DNA from: Knoxdaviesia capensis
Lineage: Eukaryota > Ascomycota > Sordariomycetes > Microascales > Gondwanamycetaceae
NCBI GenBank assembly: GCA_001510575.1
Contig: LNGK01000003.1
Coordinates: forward strand, 3,053,732-3,117,731
Reading direction: 5' to 3'
Length of the DNA stretch: 64,000 bases
A program made the position numbers and the translations under genes. The notes under the pieces are model-generated. The model saw nothing but the letters and a program-made list of their open reading frames with translations. It ran no database searches and was not told where the DNA came from. Below, piece after piece: positions 44,584-54,721 of this stretch (position 1 is the first letter of the stretch; the number at the start of each line of letters is the position of its first letter).

Positions 44584-45514
44584 ACCAGCTAGATATACCA
44601 TCATATCGAAACCTTTGAATTAGCTGTAAAACCAAAGAAAATTGGCTTTGTCTTCCTTCTCCCACGCACACCACATACTCTCTTCTCACTTAGTAAAAAC
44701 GGAACATTTCATCATGTGGTTTAGAAAGGCGGAAGAAGATCTTACGAGGTTGAATAGGTTAGAGGAAATCTTAACGGAATAATGATTAATTATATTATTT
44801 TTTATCTTTTTTTTTTCTGTGAACACTTGGCCTAAGTAAATTTCAACCAGTTAACTATGTGAGTGTATGCTATTATATGTAGAGAGAGAATCACTAGAAC
44901 AACGGATCTTAGGAGGGAAACTGAATTCTTGATTTTTTTTGGCTTTGCTTTCATTATCATATATACAGGATAAAGGGAATAAAGGAAAAAGATATAGGAT
45001 AGGGTAGGCCAAAAAGAGGAAGACCAGGAGAGAGAGAAAAGAAGGAGGAAATTTACAGGTAAAAGAAAGAAAAAAAAAAAGGACCAAAAAGGGAAGATGG
45101 GAAAGAGGTTAAGGTGTGTGTGTGTGTGTGCGTGTGTGTGTGTGTGTGCGCCATGCCCTGCTAGTTAGCGGAGTCTGGTATCCAAGTGCTGCTAATCCAA
45201 GGGCGAAGAGAAAGAGAGGAAAGTGAGGTTGGGGACGGACGGAGTTGTGTCCGTAAGCGCGACAGGATTGATTAGGTGCTCCCGATAAATAGGATGTCAT
45301 GAGAGTCGGGATCGATGGGATTCTAGAGAACAAGAAGAGAGGGAAAGAGAGTGCTCTTGCGGGAGCCGTGCTGTGCAGGCCAGAAGAAGAGGGTAGGGTG
45401 AGGGGTAAATACGCCGGGGGGGAAACAAGGTGGGTGATGTGCGAGTGCAAGAAAAGATGAAAGCCAGTGAGCAGAAAGAGAAGAAACAAAAGAGCCCGCG
45501 CATCCGCTGCTCCT
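44584..45514. other. Convergent intergenic, transaldolase and PPN2-like gene
   Basis: 3' flanks only. AT-rich (44760-44960), then purine-rich and a GT microsatellite at 45114-45149. No gene seen. Confidence 0.6.
45114..45149. repeat. GT microsatellite
   Basis: 36 bp of GT with two GC interruptions, in the 3' flank of the minus-strand phosphoesterase. Confidence 0.85.
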
Positions 45515-47227
45515 CTAGTCCGTCTTCGGCTTCTTGCACTCAACCTGCACAACCTCGTGGCTGGTGGCGGTAACCACCATGGCCGAGAGCTGGCCGCCCT
45601 TGACACACGCCGAGTCCAGCCCCACGGTGTAGTCGCCCACATTAAGGCCGCGCTTGGCGTCGTGGCCGTACAGGACGGTGGTGCGGTTCGCGGCGTCGGC
45701 GTTCAGCTTCTCGTGCGCGTTCCACACGTCGGTCCACACGGTGCCGCCGCCGCTGCCCGCGGCGCCGAAGTTGGTGTCGAGCGGGAAGGCCGGGAAGAAG
45801 TCCGACGGCTGGGAGGTCGCCTTGTACTCGATCTCGATGAGCTCCTTGATGTGCTCGTCCGACCAGTCGTCCAGCCCGGGCACGGGCCGCAGAGCCTCCT
45901 TGTTCGCCTTGACGGCGTCCTGGTGCTCGCGCACCGTCTGCTCGATCTTGCGCACGGCGCGGTTGTGCCGCAGGATGTCGCGCGGGAACACCATCGTGCG
46001 CATGTTCATCACCGCGAACGGGTCCTGCTTGTCCAGCGGCAGGCCCGCCACCAGGCCGCCGTGCACGACCACCAGCGACGCAAAGTCCGCCACGGGGCCG
46101 ACGCGCAGGATCACCGGCAGGCGGGTCAGCGTCTCCAGGTGGCGCTTCTTCAGCACGCGCGCCGTGTTACGGTCGTGGTGGTCGCCGTGGGCAAAGTGCT
46201 GCTGCTCCATGTTGTCAATGTCCTCGTCGCCGCCGTCGATCTCCTCGAGCGGGTCGAAGGTCTTGGTGGGCTGCGCCTCCGACGAGGCTGCGTCGGCGGC
46301 GGCGGCGGTGGTCGCGGTGGTCTGGGTGGCGTTCGCGTTGGCCGACGAGGACGACAGCAGCGCGTCCTGGATGGTGTAGTCGCCGTCGCCGATCATGTTC
46401 ACGAGCATGGCATCGTGGGCCAGGAGGACTCTATCCTCGTGGTTGCCGCGCACGCTGCTGGCCTCGTGTTCGATCAGGAAGTCCAGCACGGCCGACGATT
46501 CCGGGCCCTTGCTGATCATGTCGCCGACGAAGATGATGTGGTCGTTGCCGCCTCGGCCGGAGTACTTGACCTTCTGCAGCAGGCTCTGCAGCGGCTTGTA
46601 CATGCCGTGCACGTCGCCGATGATAATCAGGCGGCGCTTGTTTTCGGCGGTCGGGATCAGGTCGGGGTCCAGCTCGTCCAGCAGCCGCAGCTTGCCCTTG
46701 CCGGTGAACTCGGGGCGGCCGAACACACCGTAGTCCATGGAAATGTCCGGGTCGGTGTTCTTCATGGCCTCCTCCTCGAGGCGGTTGGCGTCGTCCTTCT
46801 CCCTTCGCCACTGGTCCTCCTTCTCCTTGAAGGCCTTAGCGATGGGGTCGCGGTTCTCTTCCTCTTCCTTCTTCTTGCGTTCATCCTCCTCCTCTTGCTT
46901 CTTGCGCTGTTCTTCGGCCTCCTGCTCCTGCTTCTTGCGGTCCTCCTCATCTTGGATGCGTTTCTTTTCTTCCTCTTCCTTCCGTAGGCGCTCCTCTTCC
47001 TCTGGACTCAATGGTGGTTGTTGTTGTTGTTGCTGTTGCTGCTCGTCCGAGGGAGGGGGCACTGCATCCACGGGCGGAGGCGTCTTGTCAAGCGGGTTTG
47101 ACGGCGAGTCGACGGCGATCGAGTCGGCCAGTGATAGCCGGCTCCACGTGTACATGAACCACATCACGGTTAGGAGGGCCAGAACCAAAATGGTTCGGCG
47201 ATGTCGACGGTTGGCCGGGAATATCAT
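45515..47227 (-). CDS. Membrane-anchored calcineurin-like phosphoesterase (Ppn2-like polyphosphatase)
   Basis: Single exon from ATG 47227, 570 residues; the frame is open further upstream but only from a GTG. A basic N-tail (NRRHRR) precedes one transmembrane helix (about 12-28), a type II signal anchor. Next is a long Glu/Lys-rich coiled-coil-like stretch (about 75-155), then the phosphoesterase core: IIGDVHGMY (about 201-209), VGDMISKGP, VRGNHEDR (about 259-266), VVVHGG (about 390) and LYGHDAKRG (about 517), which supply the metal ligands of the PPP-like fold. Yeast Ppn2 has the same anchor and motifs and cuts inorganic polyphosphate inside the vacuole (family knowledge), so a vacuolar lumenal endopolyphosphatase is the likely role. 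The coiled-coil insert between anchor and enzyme and an acidic loop near 330-350 are notable. Confidence 0.87.
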   Translation of the reverse strand: MIFPANRRHRRTILVLALLTVMWFMYTWSRLSLADSIAVDSPSNPLDKTPPPVDAVPPPSDEQQQQQQQQPPLSPEEEERLRKEEEEKKRIQDEEDRKKQEQEAEEQRKKQEEEDERKKKEEEENRDPIAKAFKEKEDQWRREKDDANRLEEEAMKNTDPDISMDYGVFGRPEFTGKGKLRLLDELDPDLIPTAENKRRLIIIGDVHGMYKPLQSLLQKVKYSGRGGNDHIIFVGDMISKGPESSAVLDFLIEHEASSVRGNHEDRVLLAHDAMLVNMIGDGDYTIQDALLSSSSANANATQTTATTAAAADAASSEAQPTKTFDPLEEIDGGDEDIDNMEQQHFAHGDHHDRNTARVLKKRHLETLTRLPVILRVGPVADFASLVVVHGGLVAGLPLDKQDPFAVMNMRTMVFPRDILRHNRAVRKIEQTVREHQDAVKANKEALRPVPGLDDWSDEHIKELIEIEYKATSQPSDFFPAFPLDTNFGAAGSGGGTVWTDVWNAHEKLNADAANRTTVLYGHDAKRGLNVGDYTVGLDSACVKGGQLSAMVVTATSHEVVQVECKKPKTD

Positions 47228-50192
47228 GATGGCTGAAAAGCGGTGGTGGTGAGAGATGAAGTCCACGAATTCTAAGGGTAAACAAACGCCAATCTCGGTT
47301 GATACGGTGCCAAGAGAAGAGGGCGCCGAAACCCGGTGGTACAGGAAGGACGAAGCGGCCGACAGTGACAGCTGGCAGGTTGTCGATTCGGTGGCTCAAA
47401 GGGTGTAAGTTGAAAGACAGTCGGTCATCGGCTTGCAACGACTCCGACAGTGAGGTCGATGTTAAGCGAGACCATTGACGGTGGGAGGGAAGAGAAAGAT
47501 CGGCGAGATGGCGATGGGAGTCCGGAAATGGCCGGTCGACAGAGGAAGCGTGAGGCTGGTGTTCTTGGATTAAAATATACTCTGGGGACTATCTGGTGCT
47601 GTACAAGCCAGAAGCCATGAAGATGCGATTCAAGGCTGTCGGCGAAGAGGGAGAAGACGAAGATTCAAGTCAAGCGTGGCGATGTAGGGAAATAGTGTAC
47701 AGGTCGAGTCGCATGTGGGAGAACAAAAAGAGCGTGTGTATGTGTAATAAATGTAGGTGGGAGGTGAGATAAGACAGAAAGCGAGAGAGAGGTCAAGATA
47801 GAATGCTGACGCAGATAACGACACACCGATGAAAATCGAAGCACGGCGTGGAAGAAGATGAAGGGAAAGAAAAACCCAAGCACAGAAATGAGGCAGGAGA
47901 AAAGAAAAAAAATGAAGAGAAGGAAGAGGAAAAAAAGATTAATTGGAAGCCAGAAATAAAAGAAAAAAAAAGAAAAAGGAGAAGCCGACGAAGCGAAATC
48001 TTGGGGGAATGCCAAGACCAACAACAGCCAAGATAGGCAGGATCACCAATCAGGACGGGTTTGAGAAAGTACCACTTATACCGGCCGCTGGTACCTGCGT
48101 TGGTGTTTGGCTATGGGGCAGAAGTGCATGGCGGTACATGTGTTGGGTCTGAGCAGTACATCTATGAGTTTATCTGTATGTGTAAGGACGTACACTGCAT
48201 TGTGTGAATTGGGGGGGCAGTCACGACTGTCACGTCTTTCGCTTCGTGCCTTCTCGCTTCAGACTACGGCAGTTCCAGCAATTAACGAGCACAGAGACGG
48301 CCAGAGAAGTCGGACCGCCAAACGAGAAAATACCCTCACACGGCCTGGCCGCCAGCAAATCCCGAGTCCCGTCAAAGGAGGCACGGACCGGGGGGCCAGG
48401 AGATTAGCAGGCGGGCATTTGGGCTGGCACCAAAAGAGCAGGTCCAGGTTGGGTACTGCAGGAAAAAAAACCGTTGATTTGGTGGGCGAAATCCGTAGTG
48501 CAGCCGCTGATATCACGCCCCGAAAAAAAGGACATTTGACACATTATAGGCACACGACAAAATCATCAATCGCCCCAAATTTGGGAATCCAGCACGTGCG
48601 GGCCCGACAAGGAAGATGTGTCTATTTCGTGTCTTCGCTATCTCTTCTCGAAGGAAAAAAAAGAAAGAAAAAAAAAAAAGAAAAAGGAAGTCGGAAAAGC
48701 TTATCTAATACACAAAGTAACACTCTCATCACCAGATATCCCCTTCTTCTGCCCAAACTTTGCTTACCGCGCTTCGTCCCGTATACGAGAGATCGAACTG
48801 CTACAATTTTTATAGCGACTCTTTGTCAGGCTGTGTCAGAGAGAGAGAGAGAGAGAGAGAGAGCAAATAGAGCGGAGAGGGCCCATGGCATTAGGAAGAA
48901 AATTCGGGTACGAGAAAGTAAATAGGGGGCGGGGCCACTAAAGCCAAAAATAAATAGAAAAAAAAGAGTATGGACCCAGACACTTAGGAACATTAGCGTA
49001 CGCTTTGCTTAATTAAGAGTTCAGACTTATATTTAAGATTAGCATATTAAGTCGGTACTATCAACGCCATTGCAGAATCTCCCTCTGGTATCTATCTAAC
49101 GCCGGCCCGGTGAATGAGACTTGGCTCATGTCCCTCCCTTCGCCAGCCACGCTCCCTGTGATTGCAATCCAGCAGCCTGCTCGAGTCTTTCTCAGGGACC
49201 ATGGACTCTCGTTACACGTCGGATCATAGTAGTCCTCCCACCAGAACCGGTAGAGGGAGGGGTCTGGCCGTTCTAGAAAGCGCTGGGGACGCGAGACACG
49301 GAAGCGCCGGCGTCAGAGTGCAAGAAGTGCAGGATCTCAGTCGGCGATGGGGTCCTGCGGCAGGTCTTAAACGTCGCCCGCTGAAGCTGATGATGGTTGG
49401 AGTGACATTGTCGATTGGAAGATCTACGTTGTGATCTGGAGAAAGGGGAAGAAGAGAGAGAGAGAGATGGAGAATGGCCATAGAGGGTAGTGTAGTAGAA
49501 GGAACGAAACATGCAAATTGAAGTGGAGTGCCGTTGCGGGATGATAACAACAAGGCCACGCCCCGGAGATGCTATTGACTCTTGATATAAGCCCTCGAGA
49601 CACCACCAGCAGACAAGGCAACCAGGCCGATTGATTGCGGCTGCCGCCTATCTTGGGCCCGGAACACAAATGCCGCAGCTCGGCCGTCTAACAGCAAGTA
49701 CGGGCTTTTCTTGTTCTTCTCAACGATATGATTGGAGTATGAAGTAAACGCAGAGAAACACAACCGAGAGGTAGATGTGTCGTAGTAGGGCGTCCGGACA
49801 GGATAACTGGAAAGAATCTCACCTGATTCAAGGTACAAAATGTGGGGGAACTGCTTACCCTAAAGCCAGACCAATCTAGGTACGCAATCTAGGTACGGCG
49901 TATCCCGTCTCGCGGCCCCACCTTTGCATAATAGTACCGAAAGCAACAGCCCATATTCCTTTCCATTATACCGGCAAAGCCAACAAACCAGCAGTTGAAT
50001 CCCATTTTTCACCTTGGCGGCAAAAGCACCCAGTCTCACACAAGAACGAGTTCTTTGTGAGTATCGGTGGCCCGGCCGGACCGGGAGGAATCTCGGGTCC
50101 ACAGTGGCAGAAAGCCAACAGCCCAGTCTCATCTTCAGGTTGGCGGCAAAACCAGCCACCCGGTGTGTTCCACGGGAGCTGATACGCCGGGG
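47228..50192. other. 3-kb region without a gene
   Basis: Upstream flank of the PPN2-like gene followed by gene-poor DNA. Contents: purine-rich tracts (47840-47990), GA microsatellite (48839-48863), an AT-rich patch (48950-49060), and a loosely repeated TTGGCGGCAAAA at about 50021 and 50140. No frame resembles a known protein. Confidence 0.5.
48839..48863. repeat. GA microsatellite
   Basis: 25 bp of perfect GA dinucleotides. Confidence 0.85.
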
Positions 50193-51916
50193 TCAAAGAA
50201 TCTCCAAAGATTCAGTTGTCCCACCAGAACGTTCTCGTATAAAACTGAAGATTCCTGGGAACAACGTAACAGAGTGAATGCCATCGATAGCAAAAAAGGG
50301 GACCTCATGTGGCCGTTCCCGGCCCCGGTGGCCGCCCCACAACAATCCCACAAATTCACCTTTAGAGTTCGAGACAAGACTTCCAGAGCCACCCTTGTCG
50401 GAAACCGCGGTCCAAGTCAGCATCATCTGGGCACACGACCACATGTTCCAGTGTTTGGCATGCCACCATTCCGTCGTCTGTTTCATGCTCGCTTCGACAG
50501 GTCACTGTGCTGGAGCTCATGAAACCATGCGTGATTCCAGTCGTTCTGCCGGTTTACAGAAGCGGCTGGGCTATGATGTGTTGCGAAGGGTCTGGGTCGG
50601 TCAGTTTGTCGCCGGATATCGAGCGGCGGCCAAGGTTGTCCAAGTTCGTCATGAACTTGCCGACGTGGACTGTTCGCAGCAGCCGCGGTGGAATGTAGAC
50701 TTTTTTTCTCCGAGTTTCATCATGTTAATACCACTTGAAGACTAAACGGCTACTGTCAAAGCAGAGCAGAGAACAATGAGCAGAGACGTATCAGCTCACA
50801 TTCAGAGCGGACGTGCTTGTGTCGGAGAGATCCGTTGGCGAGCATGGAGACACCAGTGCCCAGTCCATGAGGGAGCCACTATGGACATAGCCAACGCCGC
50901 AAGTGAGTGTGCCCTAGCCGACATACCGGTCGCGGTGGCTTTTTTTCGAGCAACGTTGGCTTCAGCTCCGGTACGCTCGGCCTCTCGCTCGGCAAGGATG
51001 CGTACCCGCGATGTGTTTGGTGATCGGCCATGTGCATCTTTTTACGCAGCAACATAAGCTCCCACTCCGGCGGCTACCGCCTGGACCAAGGCTGGCCCCT
51101 AGTGCGGGATCAGATCGTAGCCATCGCTGAGACACTGTACCACGGTGCCGGTAAGCGGTTTCGGTTTGAGGGATTGATTGAAAATGAGGATTTCGGATTC
51201 CACAATCTCTACCCCCACGTAGTGGCCTAATTGGAGTCTGTTAGGGGGGGGATAGGGTACATATCCGTCAGTTAACTGTTGAGAAACAAGATGTGAATCA
51301 ATTTGAGGGAACAAGAAAAAGGCCTCCTCGATAAGAAGGGGGCTTATATCTTGGATTCTTGACACAGCAGTTGTTTGACCGAATCCTGGATACACACAAA
51401 TCAAAATCACCGGAAGCCCTGGCGCGTGTTGTGTCTCCCTTTCGGATTTCAAAGATCCCCAAACTCGACCATCGCGGTCCATGTAACAACTGTCGGATAG
51501 CTCCTCTGAGAGACAGTGGAAGTGTAGTGGACTTTGCTAGACATCTTTCATCGTCAAAAAGACGTTGCAGATCAAGGGCCGGCCGGTCGAGATTCTGGAA
51601 GGTTAGGGTTAGGGTTTTGTTTTTCAGTATCAATGAATGCTAGGCATTTGACTAAATGGATAGTCAAATTCCTCAGCTAAGCTTGTACCGACCACTAATT
51701 TCATCATCACCAGTCCCACTTGCGTTCACGAATCTCGTCATCTTGAGATTTGACATAGAATCTGCCACAAGTTTGATCGCATGGGGCTTGGGGAAGTTTG
51801 GAGGGCGCTGGGTAGCGCGACTTTCCGTGAGACATACCACCACCCCGGTGGCGATGGGTCCGAAAGCGATTCAGCTGGACGACCAACGCCGTTACGATGT
51901 CACGGCCGCGTATCAT
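50193..51916 (-). pseudogene. Decayed trypsin-like serine protease gene
   Basis: On the minus strand several protein-like blocks follow in order but in different frames. They are a leading segment near 51916-51707, ALDLQRLFDDERC (about 51580), VYPGFGQTTAVSRIQDI (about 51400-51350), a MDWALV block (about 50865), GRTTGITHGFMSSSTVTC (about 50548-50495), and after a one-base shift TWTAVSDKGGSGSLVSNSKG (about 50420-50360) then FVGLLWGG. The last block is the nucleophile region of fungal trypsin-like proteins; MDWALV and GRTTG..G are the other usual landmarks. The motif reads GGSGS where GDSGS is expected. Several stops and frameshifts break the chain, so it is not functional. CA and TG dinucleotides are common, so RIP is not the cause. 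A telomere-like repeat (51601-51617) lies within its 5' part. Confidence 0.65.
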
Positions 51917-53083
51917 GAGCCATGAAAAAGATAATCACTTACCCCCATCCACACACCAGACCGGGTTTTTCGTCCATTCACAGTATTTACACACGCCTAG
52001 CACTCGACGCCCCGCGCAACAAGCTCCGGTTGCCACCAGCACTCCCGTGGCAGATGTCGGCTTGAGAGCGATCAGGCGCAATGCCTTCCTCCACTACACT
52101 ACACTACTGTGGTGCCCACCTTGGCCCGCGCAACCCTCCGGCGGAAGCTGTCATGAAAGCAGCAGTCAGATGTCAACACCGACACGGAACGGAGGGAAGA
52201 ATGGGAAGCAAAATTGTTGATAAATGGAGAAGATCCTTTGTTGATCGGGGATCGAACACAAGCAGCCCACTCCGTTCGATGGGATCCGTCCTGGAAATCT
52301 TTGAAGTCCATCTGGGGGCCGCTTGATGACATGTTTGTGGCAAGTTAACACCCAAGAAGCGAGAGAGAGGGCATTCGAACTCTGCTATGGTTAAACAAAC
52401 TTGTGTAAAGTGTCGTAAAGGGAGAGAGATACGTCTAGTGTGTGGTGGTAGATACGGCTGGTCTGAGGGGGATGCAAAATTGAAGAAAGGGGCTGGCCAC
52501 GATAAGAACGACCCATTTGTCCCTGATGGAAATGAATTCTGCCAATCTTAGAATGTCTGTGGAGACTCGGGTGGGGGTCGTCTGCAGGTGTTATCGTGAG
52601 GTGTTAGGGTTAGGGGTTTTCCGGAACACACGGCGTAGAGGGATCATCGCTCGGCCCAGCCCACTTCCGCCGCTGGGCGAATAGCACGGGGGAAAAGAGT
52701 GTCTGCTTTAATATCACCGTTCTTTCATAGGAGTATCTGATCTTCCTAACACGGGTTTTTCGGGTTTGGCAGACTTTGATACACGGCCACATACTTATCT
52801 ACCACATAGCAAACTTCAACTTGCTGGCACCACAACTTCTACGGACATCAGCTACTCTCTCCGACGGCATCCAAGACAGCAGACACTTTGGAAACTAGAA
52901 CCTGTATTGAATCCCATATCCAACCTAAAGACGCCAGGACCAATGCTGAGACAGAAAGAGAAGCCTGGAATATAATACTCGTACACTCTCCCGGACATGA
53001 AAAAGAAGATAATCGTATATGATAGGGGTGGGTACAACGACACAACAACAAGAGAAATATAAGGGACACCCCCAGCACGCCCC
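51917..53083. other. Intergenic between protease remnant and PET191
   Basis: No gene recognised. GTTAGGGTTAGGGG at 52603-52616 is a second two-unit telomere-like repeat. The remainder has only short unrelated frames. Confidence 0.5.
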
Positions 53084-53594
53084 CTACTTCTTCCCCGACA
53101 GCGCGGCCAGCTCGTCAGCCTGCTCCTTGCGGTACTTCTCATTCTCAACATCGCGCCAATCGGGCGCCGCCTGCTCGTTGCCGTCGGTGACCTTGACGCC
53201 GGGCGCAAAGGCCGGGCTGCCGGCGTACAGCTGGTAGCCCTTGCCCTGGTCGGCGTCCTTCATGGCCTGGTACGACACCGGCATGTTGCCGCGGAAGCGC
53301 TTGCGCATGTCGACCATGCCGCGCTTGCAGTCGCCCAGCCCCTTCTTCAGCTGCAGGCACTTGAGCGGCAGGTTCTCCGCCAGCGGCGACCGCAGGCAGT
53401 CCGCCGCGGTGTGGCGCTGCACCATGATGCAGTCCGACTCCTGTAGGCACTGCGCCAGCGCTTCTCCTGTACGGGACTTGGGTTAGTGGCTTTGGCGGTG
53501 CGAGGACATGCTTTTGGACGGGGGAAGACGGAGACGAGGAAGTGGTGTGATGGTGATGATGGTGCTTACTGAGTTCTTTGCACGAGCTGGGCAT
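53084..53594 (-). CDS. pet191: Cytochrome c oxidase assembly protein Pet191/COA5
   Basis: Minus-strand exons 53594-53570 and 53466-53084, 135 residues. The splice (GTAAGC ... GTACAG) joins MPSSCKEL to REALAQCLQESDC, the family N-terminus. The protein works in the mitochondrial intermembrane space in cytochrome oxidase assembly. Conserved cysteines lie at 5, 15, 21 and 32 and in KCLQLKKGLGDC, including CX9C spacing typical of Mia40 substrates, followed by the signature KRGMVDMRKRFRGN. The C-terminal half (about 70-135) is a longer, charged extension than in yeast, ending in ALSGKK. Exon 1 is only 25 bp. A longer unspliced frame would read poly-His through the intron and is rejected. Confidence 0.93.
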
Positions 53595-54721
53595 GTTGGG
53601 CGGAGATGGGGGACTTAACAGGGGGAAAGGAAGGGCCCTCCGCTCTCGGATGTAGTGGAATATAGAGGAAACAATGCACGGTAGGTGCAAGATATCAAGG
53701 TTGATGTGAGTGCTCCGATGCCTATGGGGTTGCTTCACTGGGGATACGGATGTGAAGACGTGCGACAAGAAAAAAAAAAGCGGACCGCGTCACAAACACG
53801 GGCGAATTGGCACCTTGATCAGGAAATTTAGCGATCAGCACCGGGCAGTTACCAGATCCGGCTTGGAGCCAGGTGCGAATACTGGTTCCAATTCTCGGCT
53901 TCGCCTTATTGGTTGCAGAGAGTCTAGAGTCGATCTAGGCTAAACCTTGATATCACAGTTTGGAGGTTATGACGACGATCACTCGCTTTCAGGTTGAACA
54001 GCAGCCTTTTGCTCAACAGGAACAGACATGCGCACAAAACCCCGTTAGACGAACTCCCCCGTTCCGGTGATGGATTTATGCATGTATCCAACCGGTTAGA
54101 CCCAAAGCTAAATTTGCATATAGACGCACTTTCCCACATTGAAATGAACCGCAACTTCCTTGAACCGGTTCCCCCTGGCTGCTTCACTTTTCGAAACTTT
54201 CACGTGCTCCATCCAACTGGGCTCATCTTTTTTAATTTTTTAATTTTTTTTTCTCTCTTGCTTTTGTCTCAACCGCCAGAAAATTGTCACGACGACGTCA
54301 AAGCTTCTCTCCGCTTCCGACCTTGCTCCTGTTCCTCGCACATTCTGGAATTGCGTCCGGTTCTGTGTGTCTCGATTCTTCACAAGACACTGCCCTATCC
54401 AAACTCGCGGATATCGTCTCTCTGTCGTCCGATCTCTCCGTCGTCCGATCTCTCCGTCGTTCGACTCTTGCATCGGGGGAGAAGAAGCTCTCGCTCTCGG
54501 AATTCGTGTGTTTCGCCGCTTCCGTCGCCTCATAAAAAAACCAGCATGGATGCCGGATCGGTGCCGACTTTCTAGAATCTTTTGCATATCATCTGTCTGT
54601 GTCAGAATCCGACCTCCTTTTTTTTGTTTCTCATATTATATATTTCCTTTCTTGTGTGTCTCTGTGAGACGTAATCTTCCGCCCATTTTTGCTTTGGCCC
54701 TCTCCCGTTTCTCTCTCCACC
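53595..54721. promoter_or_regulatory. Divergent intergenic, PET191 and lipase promoters
   Basis: 1.1 kb between two divergent start codons. The plus strand becomes pyrimidine-rich from about 54220 up to the lipase ATG at 54722, with a direct repeat of TCGTCCGATCTCTCCG at about 54426-54456. No gene seen. Confidence 0.5.

Noticed and set aside
45114..45149. Short regularly spaced repeats (GT tract) as a possible array
   Set aside because: A simple dinucleotide microsatellite; there are no spacers and the organism is a fungus, so no CRISPR array.
47228..47266. Upstream extension of the Ppn2-like protein
   Set aside because: The frame is open but begins with GTG; the first ATG is at 47227, just before the basic tail and membrane anchor.
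52240..52310. Possible tRNA on the minus strand (GTTCGATCCCC B-box-like)
   Set aside because: The T-stem does not pair and no cloverleaf can be drawn.
53145..53768. Alternative longer PET191-region protein with a poly-His segment
   Set aside because: The His run is translated intron; splicing 53569-53467 gives the exact Pet191 N-terminus.
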